This document shows positions 24,201 through 33,335 of a stretch of 64,000 nucleotides of DNA, one piece after another. Source of the stretch: a bacterium. Lineage in GTDB: Bacteria; Bacillota; Bacilli; Lactobacillales; Streptococcaceae. The stretch's first letter is position 1; the number at the start of each line of letters is the position of its first letter. The notes below the pieces were generated by a model. It was not told where the DNA came from. It ran no database searches and saw nothing but the letters and a program-made list of their open reading frames with translations. The position numbers were made by a program, and so were the translations under genes. The stretch spans positions 514,926 through 578,925 of the forward strand of contig CAJNCG010000002.1 of NCBI GenBank assembly GCA_905221205.1, read 5' to 3'.

Positions 24201-27200
24201 AACAGATATTCAAGGTAAAGAACAGAAGAAAACACCTGAATTCACAATTGATGTAGATAAAGATGGTAATGGTACAACTCCAGACCCAGTAACACCAAGT
24301 GCACAATACCCAGCTAAATTAGTAGATCCAAAAACGAATGCTAAAGTTGACTCTGTAACTGTTGAAGGAGAAGGAACTTACACAATCAACCCAACGACTG
24401 GTGAAGTAACCTTCCAACCACTTCCAACATTCAAAGGAACTGCTTCAGGTGTGGATGTAACATTAACAGCCCCAGTAGGTCAAGATAAAGATGGTCAACC
24501 TGTAACTGCGACAGCTACTACAAAATACACTCCAACAGTAACTGCTGTAGAACCAGCAGCTAAGCCAGCAGATTCAGCAGGTGTACAAGGTGAGACTCAA
24601 AAAGGAACTCCTACATTCACAGCCGGAAATGCAGAAGTGCCAATCAAAGAAAACTCTGTGAAATTATTAAATGCTGATGGAACAGAAGCAAATGGTCCAG
24701 TAGATGCATTAGATGAAAAAGGTAATAAAGTAGGGGAATACACAGTAAACCCAGCAACAGGTGAAGTAACATTCACACCAACAGACAAATCTTATACTGG
24801 TAAAGTAACACCAGCTAAAGTACAAGCAGAAGATAAAAACGGAACGAAAGTAAACACTACTTACACTCCACACATCGTAGGTGTAACACCAACAGCAACT
24901 CCAGCGGAATCTTCAGGTATCCAAGGACAACCACAAGATGGAACTGTATCGTTTGCATCTGGTGAAACAACAATCGAAGGTGAGAAAAAATCAGTACCAA
25001 TCAAAGCTAACTCAGCGGTTCTACTTGATGCTTCAGGTAACCCAGTAGCGAAAGGAACTCCAGTAGATGCTTTAGATCCAGAAGGAAACAAAGTAGGGGA
25101 ATACACAATTGACCCAGCTACTAACAAAGTAACCTTCACACCAACTAACAAAGAGTACAAAGGTAAAGTACAACCAGCTAAGGTTCAAGCAGAGGACGAA
25201 AACGGAACAAAAGTTTCAACAACTTACACTCCAACTATCGTAGGTGTCACACCAACTGCTTCACCAGCTGAAACAACAGACGTACAAGGTGTTGAACAAT
25301 CTAAAGAAGTAACCTTCAAACCTGGTAAAGCAACTGTTAACGGTGTTGAAAAAGAAGTGCCAATCGACACTACTTCATACAAACTATTGGATGAAAATGG
25401 ACAACCAGCAGAATCAGTACCAGCTAAAAACCCAGCAGGAGATGTTATCGGTACCTACACACTTAAAGTTGTAGACGGTAAAGCAACTGCGGTATTTACA
25501 CCAACTGATAAAACATATGCAGGTGAAGTGCAACCAGTTACTATCCAAGCTAAAGATACAAACGGAACTCCAATAACTACAACTTATACTCCAAACATCA
25601 CACCAGTAGAACCAACAGGAGCACCAAAAGCGACTGAAGGTGCACAAGGACAACCACAAGAAGGAACTCCAACATTCACACCAGGTGATGCTAAAGTTCC
25701 TATGAAGATTGATGCGACTCAACCAGCTAAACTCATCGATCCAGCTACTGGAAACCCAACTGACGAAACAACAATCCCAGCTAAAGACGCTAAAGGAAAC
25801 ACAGTTGGTACATACACAATCGATCCAACAACAGGTAAAGTAACATTCACTCCTAACAAAGACTTCGTAGGTACTCCAGTACCAGCAACAGTTCAAGCCA
25901 AAGATGCGAATGGAACTCCAACAACAGCTACTTATACACCAACTGTTAAACCAGTAACACCAAAAGGTGTAGATACATTCACAAAAGATATCCAAGGAGC
26001 GGAACAAAAAGGAACTCCTGAATTCAAACCTGGTAAAACAATCATCGATGGAAAAGAAGTCGAAGTTCCTATTGATACTAAAGAACCAGCTAAATTAATC
26101 GATCCAAAAACTGGTCAACCAGTAGACTCTGTAACAATTGATGGAGAAGGAACTTATACAGTTAATCCAGAAACTGGAGAAGTAACATTTAAACCAGATC
26201 CTCAATTCACAGGTAAAGGAACACCAATCAAAGTTCAACGTAAAGATACAAACGGAACACCTGTAACAGGTGACTACACTGCAGTAGTAGTTCCTGCTGA
26301 TCCAGAAGGAGACGATGTAACGACTGCGGATATCCAAGGTGCAGAACAAAGTGGGACACCGAAATTCAAAGGTGGTAAAGCAAATATTGATGGTGTAGAA
26401 AAAGAAGTACCTATCGATGAAAGTGTACCAGCTAAACTAATTGATCCAACTACAGGTCAAGAAGTTGATAAAGTTGTCGTTCCAGGAGAAGGAACGTACA
26501 CAGTAGATTCAGATGGAACTGTACACTTCACTCCAGAACCACAATTCGTAGGAAAAGCTAAAGGGGTAACAGTACAACGTAGAGATACGAATGGAACTCC
26601 AGCGACAGGTACTTATACACCAATAGTAGTTGGAACTACTCCAAAAGCAGAACCATCAGTATCTTCAGATATCCAAGGTCAACCTCAAAGTCAACCTGTT
26701 AAATTCACAGGTGGATCAGCGGTTGTTAAAAAACCTGGAACAGAAGAAAAAACAGAAAAAACTGTAGCAATCGATCCAACAACTTACACATTATTAGATG
26801 AAAATGGACAACCAGCTGAAAAAGTACCAGCTAAAGATGCTAAAGGTAATGTAATCGGTGAATACACTCTTGTTAAAGAACCTGGTAAAGATCCAGTTGC
26901 AGTATTCACTCCAACAGACAAAACTTACACAGGAGAAGTTAAACCAGTAACAGTTCAAGCGAAAGATACAAACGGAACAGCTGTAACAACAACTTACACT
27001 CCAAATATCACGCCTGTTAAACCAACTGCGAAATCAGCTACTTCTGAAGGTGCACAAGGTCAAGAGCAAAGCGGAACTCCAACATTCACTGAAGGACACG
27101 AAAAAGCTCCAATCGACCCAACTGTACCAGCTAAATTAATCGATCCAGAAACTGGTGAACCAACTGACGAAAAATCAGTAACAGTACCAGGAGAAGGGAC

Positions 27201-29880
27201 TTACACAATCAACCCAGAAACTGGTGAAGTAACATTCAAACCAGAACCAAACTTCACAGGTAAAGCTCAAGGTGTTGAAGTTCAACGTAAAGATACAAAC
27301 GGAACTCCAGCAACAGCTACATACACACCAACAGTTAAACCAGTAACTCCAACATCAGATGACGTAGTGTCTGAAGATGTTCAAGGTGCTAAACAAACTG
27401 GAACTCCAGTATTCACACCAGGTAAAACAACAGTTAACGGTAAAGATGTAACTGTAGAAATCGACGAAACTGTTAAACCAACATTAGAAGGTGCTGATGA
27501 AGAAGGTAAAGTGGTAGTACCAGGCGAAGGAACTTACACGATCGATGAAAATGGTGTCGTAACCTTCACTCCAGAACCACAATTTACAGGTAAAGCTAGC
27601 GGTGTAACAGTTAAACGTGTTGACAAAAACGGTACAGAAGTAACAGCTAAATACACGCCAACAGTTAAACCAGTAACACCAAAAGCAGAAGGTGTAACAA
27701 CAACTGATGTACAAGGTGCTAAACAAACTGGTAAACCAGAATTCACAGCAGGTAAAACAACCGTTAACGGTGTAGAAAAAACTGTAGAACTTGATGATAC
27801 TAAACCAGCAACATTCGAAGATGGTTCAACTACGAAGGAAGTACCAGGAGAAGGAACTTACACAGTAGCTCCAGACGGAACTGTAACATTCACTCCAGAA
27901 AAAGACTTCACAGGTCAAGCTAAAGGTGTAACAGTTAAACGTGAAGATAAAAACGGAACACCAGTAACAGCTAAGTATACTCCAGTAGTATTACCAGTAA
28001 CTCCAACAGGTAAAGACGTAACATCAAGCGGTGAAAAAGGACAACCTCAATCTGAGACTCCAGTATTCACAGCAGGAACTACAAAAGTAAACGGTAAGAC
28101 TGTAACAGTACCAATCGATGAAACTGTAGCTCCAACTCTTGAAGGTGCAGATAAAGACGGTAAAGTAGTAGTCCCAGGAGAAGGAACTTACACAATCGAT
28201 AAGAACGGTAAAGTAACTTTCACTCCAGAACCAGACTTCGTAGGAACAGCTCAAGGTGTAACAGTTAAACGTGTTGACGAAAACGGGACACCAGTAACAG
28301 CTAAATACACACCAACAGTATTCGGTAAAACATCTACAGAAAACGTAGTATCTGAAGGTGCTAAAGGACAACCTCAATCGAATACTCCAGTATTCAAAGG
28401 TGATGTAGACACTACAGTAGCTCCAACATTCGCTGACGGAACAACTGAGAAGAAAGTACCAGGAGAAGGAACTTACACTATCGATAAAGATGGTAAAGTA
28501 ACATTTACTCCAGAACCAAACTTCGTAGGAACAGCTACTCCAGTTGAAGTTGTACGTAAGGACAAAAACGGTAAAACGATTAAAGCTTCTTACACACCAA
28601 CAGTTCGTCCTGACACTAAATTTGTAGTAGTAGGAAAAGACGGTAAAGAAACTGAACTTATTCCATCTAAAGATGGTAAGAACCCATCAGAAACTATTTC
28701 TGGATACAAACTTGTTAAGACTGAAACGGATGAAAAAGGGAATACTAAACACATCTACGAACCAGTGACAACTAAACACGTAGATAAGAATGGTAACCCA
28801 ATCCCAGGAACAACTACTGAGGAAGGAACAACTCCAGCTAAAACTTCAAAAGAGGTTCCAGGATACAAACTAGTAGATACTAAGAAACTTCCAAATGGTG
28901 ATACAGAATATGTATACGAAAAAGTAACTACAAGATACGTAGATAAAGCTGGTCACCCAATTCCAGGAACTGAAATTGAAGAAGGAACAAAAGATCCTAA
29001 GAACATTCCAGGTTACAAACTAGTAAGTACAACAACTACTTCAAACGGAGATACAGTTCACACTTACGAACCAGTTCAAACATTCTTCAAGGATAAAGAT
29101 GGTAATCTCATTACTGTTGATAAAAACAATAACCCTGTAGAGTCAACAGAAGAGGGAGAAAAACCTAAGAAAGATATCCCAGGTTACCGCTTCGTAGAAA
29201 CTAAGACTCTTCCAAACGGCGATGTGGAGCACGTATACGAAAAAGTAACAACACCAGCACCAACGCCATCAGTTGAAAAACCAAGAATTATTGCTCGTGA
29301 CACTGAAGGAAATATCATTCCAGGATTTGAATTTGATATGTTGTCACCAATCTTGGATATTCCTGAGTATGAGTATGTAGGTGAAGAGACTCTTTCTGAT
29401 GGTACAATCAAACGTATCTATAAGAAAGTGAAGAAATCAACTACACCAGTGACTCCATATAGTCCAACACCAACACCAGTTTACGAAAAAGTGTTAACAA
29501 CTTATGTAGACGAAAATGGAGAATTAATCATCCCAGATGAAAATGGATCACATCCACGTAAATCATTAGAAGGATACGAAATCGTTCGTACTGAAACAGA
29601 TGCGAATGGAAATGTTCGCAATGTTTACCGTAAGGTGCAATCTCAAACACCAGTACAACCGGTAGAGCCAGCAACTCCAGCAATGCCTGAACAGCCAGCT
29701 AAACCAGAAGTACCAGCAACTCCAGCACAACCAGTAGAACCAACAGCAGTGAAAGAAGCTGAAGGTAAACGCGAATTGCCAAATACTGGTACAGAAGACA
29801 ATGCTAGCCTAGCAGCACTTGGACTTCTCGGAGTATTGAGCGGATTTGGTCTTGTAGCTCGCAAGAAGAAAGAAGACTAA
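21229..29880 (+). CDS. CshA-like giant fibrillar adhesin, LPXTG-anchored (fibril 3)
   Basis: A 2883-residue wall-anchored fibril protein. Seen: YSIRK-type signal; FIVAR-like helical segments (about 104-167 and 208-288); a head (about 295-821) with hallmarks of the CshA non-repetitive region: WLDFADTNAW, SAPGTRVVGVDSDDA, DEGVDQLI and a GEVED-like segment with GFIDFNGNGKFDKGE; 14 CshA-type repeats (about 825-2461); about six MucBP-like modules (about 2463-2804, e.g. VDKNGNPIPG followed by PGYKLV); a Pro-rich segment; LPNTG at 2850-2854; membrane segment; KKKED. In S. gordonii CshA, the NR2 region binds fibronectin; fibronectin binding here is inference. Start ATG 21229 follows AAGGAGG with 11-base spacing; the longer frame from 21151 begins inside the leader and lacks a Shine-Dalgarno sequence. 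Unlike its two neighbours it lacks the Ala-rich coiled coil. Confidence 0.9.
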   Translation: MQGKQQDFRTEKYIRYGIRKYSFGAASVAIAAGLMFLGNGAVSATEVQSAETAISTPAPSQDDKEKEKAEPKAETVETVKPETEKAAEAKPEVKAEEAKKVNKAILEASIATLESKLSTAKYADATVVSSAKEVLATAKATLAKADASQADVDAQAETVSALSTVVTESNTAGFDKKQAAEKAAAKAEAEKTATPVEKALSVATTTLTQVSSEAEVTNKLAETELAKADVKEENKAAVKAAVAKNQAVLTETKALLADKSVTKEQVDAQLERLNESILAVYNELKNAGIGRDGKFAVNLAEAQTTALKDASTETGKKWLEDHGYSSLSDIKVKTKEDNLKEIKDLNDQIQWLDFADTNAWTGLNANNQLQIGSTYTKELIPGYIVTMKVKELKPFESTEIFKNRVAGTDLESSYQPDKENKFNPENGATGLGANPQNGYTHVNNAGLSTGTSKTTIAGTNPAGQPKNGQAAGVKFDVTATYNGKPVKPGIVMTSGEDIGPLESEIYTTNGTPWDLAAIVGYKTNKNAYVPLDQFKDMNGGKTAILKWQDEKFYNALSGGKFATPDASTAGLGSQVFGGYRNNGGAGTPVLSTANVTEVGLYIMSSGQQSSMIGIKFSDFGDLPESYGLAEHYLRTETVDYLTKQKKQIQQPYLGKVKADIDSAPGTRVVGVDSDDAKDNADEGVDQLIAPGNFKPNKDTGLPEVQLIKAPDNTYKVKVIASANGNENYTDTVAPAYVRGFIDFNGNGKFDKGEESNIATVTGNGQEVELTFTNTQVIDTSKDVVNFRVRIAKDEAQVEKAAGIAYSGEVEDNQIQVSHPPRGDYEETTGKQGEKQNIGIEFINRVEADASELGSNNGKTTFNAYGKINYTEQRNSISVATTKKVQTEGVMIVNPDGSLTKTFTKAGQGTYEVTDTGVTFTPEANFVGKADGIVLRAVDANGQSTGWTALTDQNQLANVNDGTHSAGTTKTMDAVYVPNVTPKEITANPETSTDIQGKEQKKTPEFTIDVDKDGNGTTPDPVTPSAQYPAKLVDPKTNAKVDSVTVEGEGTYTINPTTGEVTFQPLPTFKGTASGVDVTLTAPVGQDKDGQPVTATATTKYTPTVTAVEPAAKPADSAGVQGETQKGTPTFTAGNAEVPIKENSVKLLNADGTEANGPVDALDEKGNKVGEYTVNPATGEVTFTPTDKSYTGKVTPAKVQAEDKNGTKVNTTYTPHIVGVTPTATPAESSGIQGQPQDGTVSFASGETTIEGEKKSVPIKANSAVLLDASGNPVAKGTPVDALDPEGNKVGEYTIDPATNKVTFTPTNKEYKGKVQPAKVQAEDENGTKVSTTYTPTIVGVTPTASPAETTDVQGVEQSKEVTFKPGKATVNGVEKEVPIDTTSYKLLDENGQPAESVPAKNPAGDVIGTYTLKVVDGKATAVFTPTDKTYAGEVQPVTIQAKDTNGTPITTTYTPNITPVEPTGAPKATEGAQGQPQEGTPTFTPGDAKVPMKIDATQPAKLIDPATGNPTDETTIPAKDAKGNTVGTYTIDPTTGKVTFTPNKDFVGTPVPATVQAKDANGTPTTATYTPTVKPVTPKGVDTFTKDIQGAEQKGTPEFKPGKTIIDGKEVEVPIDTKEPAKLIDPKTGQPVDSVTIDGEGTYTVNPETGEVTFKPDPQFTGKGTPIKVQRKDTNGTPVTGDYTAVVVPADPEGDDVTTADIQGAEQSGTPKFKGGKANIDGVEKEVPIDESVPAKLIDPTTGQEVDKVVVPGEGTYTVDSDGTVHFTPEPQFVGKAKGVTVQRRDTNGTPATGTYTPIVVGTTPKAEPSVSSDIQGQPQSQPVKFTGGSAVVKKPGTEEKTEKTVAIDPTTYTLLDENGQPAEKVPAKDAKGNVIGEYTLVKEPGKDPVAVFTPTDKTYTGEVKPVTVQAKDTNGTAVTTTYTPNITPVKPTAKSATSEGAQGQEQSGTPTFTEGHEKAPIDPTVPAKLIDPETGEPTDEKSVTVPGEGTYTINPETGEVTFKPEPNFTGKAQGVEVQRKDTNGTPATATYTPTVKPVTPTSDDVVSEDVQGAKQTGTPVFTPGKTTVNGKDVTVEIDETVKPTLEGADEEGKVVVPGEGTYTIDENGVVTFTPEPQFTGKASGVTVKRVDKNGTEVTAKYTPTVKPVTPKAEGVTTTDVQGAKQTGKPEFTAGKTTVNGVEKTVELDDTKPATFEDGSTTKEVPGEGTYTVAPDGTVTFTPEKDFTGQAKGVTVKREDKNGTPVTAKYTPVVLPVTPTGKDVTSSGEKGQPQSETPVFTAGTTKVNGKTVTVPIDETVAPTLEGADKDGKVVVPGEGTYTIDKNGKVTFTPEPDFVGTAQGVTVKRVDENGTPVTAKYTPTVFGKTSTENVVSEGAKGQPQSNTPVFKGDVDTTVAPTFADGTTEKKVPGEGTYTIDKDGKVTFTPEPNFVGTATPVEVVRKDKNGKTIKASYTPTVRPDTKFVVVGKDGKETELIPSKDGKNPSETISGYKLVKTETDEKGNTKHIYEPVTTKHVDKNGNPIPGTTTEEGTTPAKTSKEVPGYKLVDTKKLPNGDTEYVYEKVTTRYVDKAGHPIPGTEIEEGTKDPKNIPGYKLVSTTTTSNGDTVHTYEPVQTFFKDKDGNLITVDKNNNPVESTEEGEKPKKDIPGYRFVETKTLPNGDVEHVYEKVTTPAPTPSVEKPRIIARDTEGNIIPGFEFDMLSPILDIPEYEYVGEETLSDGTIKRIYKKVKKSTTPVTPYSPTPTPVYEKVLTTYVDENGELIIPDENGSHPRKSLEGYEIVRTETDANGNVRNVYRKVQSQTPVQPVEPATPAMPEQPAKPEVPATPAQPVEPTAVKEAEGKRELPNTGTEDNASLAALGLLGVLSGFGLVARKKKED
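23700..28610 (+). repeat. Array of 14 CshA-type fibril repeats in fibril 3
   Basis: Coding repeats with (D/G)xQGxxQxGTP openings, PxEGTYTI or DPxTGxVTFTP cores, and YTPTVxPVTP ends. Moderately diverged from each other. Confidence 0.8.
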
Positions 29881-29925
29881 TCTTTCTAATTGATATGATT
29901 TGTTTGCAATGAACAGATTATCCTT

Positions 29926-29959
29926 AAAGCTGATGAATCGAATGATTCATCAGCTTTTT
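29926..29959 (+). terminator. Terminator after fibril 3
   Basis: A perfect 14-bp stem (926-939 with 944-957, loop GAAT) ending in five T. It is paralogous with the terminator at 19729. Confidence 0.9.
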
Positions 29960-30046
29960 GGCTATTCTGGCTAAAGGGTGAGTAGAGAAATCGGGCTCTT
30001 AGGGAGGAAATAATGATTATACTTTCATATTTCGGAGAAAATATGG

Positions 30047-30052
30047 TATAAT
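30047..30052 (+). promoter_or_regulatory. apt promoter -10 element
   Basis: TATAAT preceded by TGG (extended -10); the -35 region (TTTCAT, 18 bases upstream) is poor. It predicts a leader of about 25 bases. Confidence 0.65.
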
Positions 30053-30083
30053 AGAGAGTAAAAACTTTGAAAGAAAGAAAAAG

Positions 30084-30596
30084 ATGAATTTAAAAGATTA
30101 TATTGCAACAATTGAAAATTATCCAAAGGAAGGTATTACTTTCCGTGATATCAGTCCTTTGATGGCTGATGGAAATGCTTATAGCTACGCTGTTCGTGAA
30201 ATCGTTCAGTATGCGACTGACAAGAAAATTGATATGATTGTAGGTCCTGAGGCTCGTGGCTTTATCGTGGGTTGTCCAGTTGCCTTTGAGTTGGGAATTG
30301 GTTTTGCACCTGTTCGTAAGCCAGGTAAATTGCCACGCGAAGTCATTTCTGCTGACTATGAAAAAGAATACGGTGTTGATACCTTGACTATGCACGCGGA
30401 TGCCATCAAGCCAGGTCAACGTGTTCTTATCGTAGATGACCTCTTGGCAACAGGTGGAACTGTTAAGGCAACCATCGAGATGATTGAAAAACTTGGTGGT
30501 GTTGTAGCAGGTTGTGCCTTCCTTGTTGAATTGGATGAATTGAACGGCCGTGAAAAAATCGGTGACTACGACTACAAAGTTCTCATGCATTATTAA
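30084..30596 (+). CDS. apt: Adenine phosphoribosyltransferase
   Basis: A 170-residue type I phosphoribosyltransferase that converts adenine and PRPP to AMP in the cytoplasm (purine salvage). The PRPP-binding loop [13 protein letters not shown] lies at about residues 114-126, and the N-terminal [15 protein letters not shown] and GPEARGF motifs are typical of Apt. Length is normal for the family. It stands alone between a terminator upstream (29926) and one downstream (30598). The region before ATG is only purine-rich, without a good Shine-Dalgarno sequence. Confidence 0.96.
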   Translation: MNLKDYIATIENYPKEGITFRDISPLMADGNAYSYAVREIVQYATDKKIDMIVGPEARGFIVGCPVAFELGIGFAPVRKPGKLPREVISADYEKEYGVDTLTMHADAIKPGQRVLIVDDLLATGGTVKATIEMIEKLGGVVAGCAFLVELDELNGREKIGDYDYKVLMHY

Positions 30597-30597
30597 T

Positions 30598-30623
30598 GAA
30601 AAACAGTCCCTAGGGCTGTTTTC
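30598..30623 (+). terminator. apt terminator
   Basis: AAAACAG/CTGTTTT arms with inner CCC/GGG pairing, one bulged T and a CTAG turn, ending in TTTTCTCT. A weak T-tract. Confidence 0.6.
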
Positions 30624-30669
30624 TCTACATTGGGATATAAAAATAGACTATAGCTAGTTAGAGAAAAAC

Positions 30670-30703
30670 TATAATTGAAAACTATATCTTCTTACAGTAT
30701 AAT
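30670..30703 (+). promoter_or_regulatory. metA promoter with overlapping Met box
   Basis: TTGAAA (675-680), a 17-base spacer and TATAAT (698-703) form a near-consensus promoter. Bases 670-686 (TATAATTGAAAACTATA) match the streptococcal MET-box TATAGTTTnAAACTATA, bound by the LysR-type regulator MtaR, at 14 of 16 defined positions; the consensus is from memory. The box overlaps the -35 element. Confidence 0.6.
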
Positions 30704-30778
30704 AAAAGGAACAAGTGTTTGAGTTTTGACTTTAAACACATGCAATGATTCCTGAAAGAGTACAGTTAGGAGAGGGTT

Positions 30779-31723
30779 ATGCCGATTCGAATTGATAAAA
30801 AATTACCAGCTGTTGAGATTTTACGGACAGAGAACATCTTTGTTATGGATGATCAACGTGCTGCCCACCAAGATATTCGTCCCTTGAAGATTTTGATCTT
30901 AAATCTCATGCCTAAAAAAATGGTGACAGAGACCCAGTTGTTGCGCCATTTGGCCAATACACCCCTACAACTGGATATTGATTTCCTCTATATGGAGAGC
31001 CATCGTTCTAAAACAACTCGTTCAGAACACATGGAGACTTTCTACAAAACTTTTCCTGAAGTCAAGGACGAGTATTTTGATGGGATGATTATCACGGGTG
31101 CTCCAGTTGAGCATTTACCATTTGAGGAAGTGGACTATTGGGAGGAATTCAGTCAGGTAATTGAGTGGTCTAAGACCCATGTCTATTCGACTCTTCATAT
31201 CTGTTGGGGGGCTCAGGCGGGACTCTATCTGCGCTATGGGGTAGAAAAATACCAGATGAGCAATAAGTTATCAGGTATTTATCCTCAGGACACCCTAAAA
31301 GAAGGGCACCTTCTCTTTAGAGGCTTTGATGATAGCTACGTATCCCCTCATTCACGGCACACGGAGATTTCTAAGGAAGAGGTCTTAAACAAAACCAATC
31401 TCGAGATTTTATCAGAGGGTCCTCAGGTTGGGGTTTCGATTTTGGCCAGTCGTGATTTACGAGAAATTTATAGTTTTGGGCATTTGGAGTATGACCGTGA
31501 TACCTTGGCAAATGAATATTTTCGAGATCGTGATGCAGGTTTGGATCCTCATATTCCAGAAAATTACTTTAAGGATGATGATGTCAACCAGACACCTTGT
31601 CTTTGTTGGTCTTCATCAGCAGCCCTCTTTTTCAGTAACTGGGTAAACTATGCTGTCTATCAGGAGACGCCTTTTGACTGGAGAAAGATAGAAGATGATG
31701 CATCTGCATATGGGTATTTATAA
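30779..31723 (+). CDS. metA: Homoserine O-acyltransferase (MetA fold; probably acetyl-CoA dependent)
   Basis: A 314-residue member of the MetA family, which acylates homoserine in methionine biosynthesis. The catalytic triad is visible: Cys142 in HICWGAQAG, and His235 and Glu237 in FGHLEYD. Residue 111 is Glu ([10 protein letters not shown]). In characterised MetA-fold enzymes Glu111 goes with acetyl-CoA and Gly111 with succinyl-CoA, so the common label homoserine O-succinyltransferase is probably wrong for this protein. ATG 30779 has AGGAG six bases upstream. The gene is 8 bases before the dnaD-like gene and may be co-transcribed with it. A putative Met box suggests activation by MtaR when methionine is low. 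Confidence 0.93.
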   Translation: MPIRIDKKLPAVEILRTENIFVMDDQRAAHQDIRPLKILILNLMPKKMVTETQLLRHLANTPLQLDIDFLYMESHRSKTTRSEHMETFYKTFPEVKDEYFDGMIITGAPVEHLPFEEVDYWEEFSQVIEWSKTHVYSTLHICWGAQAGLYLRYGVEKYQMSNKLSGIYPQDTLKEGHLLFRGFDDSYVSPHSRHTEISKEEVLNKTNLEILSEGPQVGVSILASRDLREIYSFGHLEYDRDTLANEYFRDRDAGLDPHIPENYFKDDDVNQTPCLCWSSSAALFFSNWVNYAVYQETPFDWRKIEDDASAYGYL

Positions 31724-31731
31724 GAGGAATT

Positions 31732-32409
31732 ATGACATATTTAGACGCTTTTAAATCAGGGAACTTGGTTTTACCGAGTGCCCTGCTCTTGCATTTTAAG
31801 GAACTCTTTCCTTCTAGCGATGATTTTCTGGTCTGGCAATTTTTCTATTTGCAAAATACGACAGGTTTGGAAGAAATGTCGCCAAGCCAGATTGCTGAAA
31901 GGATTGGCAAGGAAATTTCAGATGTCAACCAGGCTATTTCCAATCTGACGGAGAGGGGACTGCTTCAGTATCGAACGATCGAATTAAATGGTGAAATCGA
32001 ATTGCTTTTTGATGCTAGTTTAGCTTTGGAACGTTTGGATGACTTGCTTGGAGTTGCTCATTCGAGTTCAGACCAGTTGACACCTCAAAATCAGCTTAAG
32101 GATTTGGTAGAAACCTTCCAGCAGGAGTTAGGGCGCTTGTTGACGCCTTTTGAGATTGAAGATTTGACTAAGACCCTTAAGGAAGATGGAACCAGTGCTG
32201 ACTTGATTAAGGAAGCTCTTCGTGAAGCTGTTTTGAATGGAAAACCAAACTGGAAGTACATTCAGGCGATTTTGAGAAATTGGCGCCATGAAGGTATCAA
32301 AAGTGTGGCTCAAATTGAGGCTAAGCGGGCAGAAAGAGAAGCAAGCAATCCTCAATTGACACAGGTATCTGCAGATTTCAGAAATGCCATGGATCTCTGG
32401 AAGGATTAA
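31732..32409 (+). CDS. dnaD: DnaD-like replication initiation protein
   Basis: A 225-residue protein with an N-terminal winged-helix-like region (about 1-105, with SPSQIAERIGKEISDVNQAI) and a C-terminal DnaD/DnaB_2 domain (about 130-205) ending in the characteristic YIQAILRNW motif. DnaD proteins act with DnaB and DnaI in helicase loading and primosome assembly at oriC and at restarted forks in Firmicutes. It starts 8 bases after metA with AGAGGA upstream of ATG, so co-transcription is likely. The next gene has its own strong promoter. Confidence 0.88.
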   Translation: MTYLDAFKSGNLVLPSALLLHFKELFPSSDDFLVWQFFYLQNTTGLEEMSPSQIAERIGKEISDVNQAISNLTERGLLQYRTIELNGEIELLFDASLALERLDDLLGVAHSSSDQLTPQNQLKDLVETFQQELGRLLTPFEIEDLTKTLKEDGTSADLIKEALREAVLNGKPNWKYIQAILRNWRHEGIKSVAQIEAKRAEREASNPQLTQVSADFRNAMDLWKD

Positions 32410-32442
32410 TCCAGGTAAGCAGGCTTGAAATCCGAGTAAGAT

Positions 32443-32471
32443 TTGCAAGCTGTGTATAATTGTGATAAAAT
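32443..32471 (+). promoter_or_regulatory. tpiA promoter
   Basis: TTGCAA (443-448), a 17-base spacer and TAAAAT (466-471) with an extended TGA element. A TATAAT at 455-460 is an alternative -10 with no matching -35. Confidence 0.65.
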
Positions 32472-32506
32472 AAGTAGAAAATAAATTGAAAAAAGAGGTA
32501 TGTGAA

Positions 32507-33265
32507 ATGTCACGTAAACCATTTATCGCTGGTAACTGGAAAATGAACAAAAATCCAGAAGAAGCTAAAGCATTTGTTGAAGCAGTTGCATCAAAACTTC
32601 CTTCATCAGATCTTGTTGAAGCAGGTATCGCAGCTCCTGCAGTTGATTTGACAACTGTTCTTGCTGCTGCAAAAGGTTCAAACCTTAAAGTTGCTGCTCA
32701 AAACTGCTACTTTGAAAATGCAGGTGCTTTCACTGGTGAAACTAGCCCACAAGTTTTGAAAGAAATCGGTACTGACTATGTTGTTATCGGTCATTCAGAA
32801 CGCCGTGACTACTTCCATGAAACTGACGAAGATATCAACAAAAAAGCAAAAGCAATCTTTGCAAACGGTATGCTTCCAATCATCTGTTGTGGTGAATCAC
32901 TTGAAACTTACGAAGCTGGTAAAGCTGCTGAGTTTGTAGGTGCTCAAGTATCTGCTGCATTGGCTGGATTGACAGCTGAACAAGTTGCTGCATCAGTTAT
33001 CGCTTACGAGCCAATCTGGGCTATCGGTACTGGTAAATCAGCTTCACAAGACGATGCACAAAAAATGTGTAAAGTTGTTCGTGACGTTGTAGCTGCTGAC
33101 TTCGGACAAGAAGTTGCAGACAAAGTTCGTGTTCAATACGGTGGTTCTGTTAAACCTGAAAACGTTGCTTCATACATGGCTTGCCCAGACGTTGACGGTG
33201 CCCTTGTTGGTGGTGCGTCACTTGAAGCTGAAAGCTTCTTGGCATTGCTTGACTTTGTAAAATAA
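32507..33265 (+). CDS. tpiA: Triosephosphate isomerase
   Basis: A 252-residue cytoplasmic TIM-barrel enzyme that interconverts dihydroxyacetone phosphate and glyceraldehyde 3-phosphate. Signature residues: Asn/Lys in AGNWKMNK near the N-terminus, His in VIGHSERR, the catalytic Glu in [13 protein letters not shown], and the phosphate-binding loop GALVGGASL. The start is ATG 32507, with AAGAGG 8 bases upstream; the in-frame TTG at 32486 precedes that site and is not used. Codon choice is strongly biased, as for abundant glycolytic proteins. It is a single-gene unit ended by the hairpin at 33288. Confidence 0.97.
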   Translation: MSRKPFIAGNWKMNKNPEEAKAFVEAVASKLPSSDLVEAGIAAPAVDLTTVLAAAKGSNLKVAAQNCYFENAGAFTGETSPQVLKEIGTDYVVIGHSERRDYFHETDEDINKKAKAIFANGMLPIICCGESLETYEAGKAAEFVGAQVSAALAGLTAEQVAASVIAYEPIWAIGTGKSASQDDAQKMCKVVRDVVAADFGQEVADKVRVQYGGSVKPENVASYMACPDVDGALVGGASLEAESFLALLDFVK

Positions 33266-33287
33266 TTAGTAAGTAGCAAAAGCTAGG

Positions 33288-33320
33288 TGGAACAGCATTC
33301 AGATGTCTGTTCCATTTTTT
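33288..33320 (+). terminator. tpiA terminator
   Basis: TGGAACAG (288-295) pairs with CTGTTCCA (307-314), followed by six T. The ATG at 33303 of the long lytC frame lies in this loop, which argues against that start. Confidence 0.85.
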
Positions 33321-33335
33321 ATAGGGGAGGAAAGA

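Noticed and set aside
30013..30051. 12-codon frame with a GGGAGG site before apt
   Set aside because: It overlaps the apt promoter, lies upstream of the predicted start of transcription, and is too short to support.
33303..33335. N-terminal extension of lytC from ATG 33303
   Set aside because: The ATG lies within the tpiA terminator and lacks a Shine-Dalgarno sequence; TTG 33336 fits the signal peptide.
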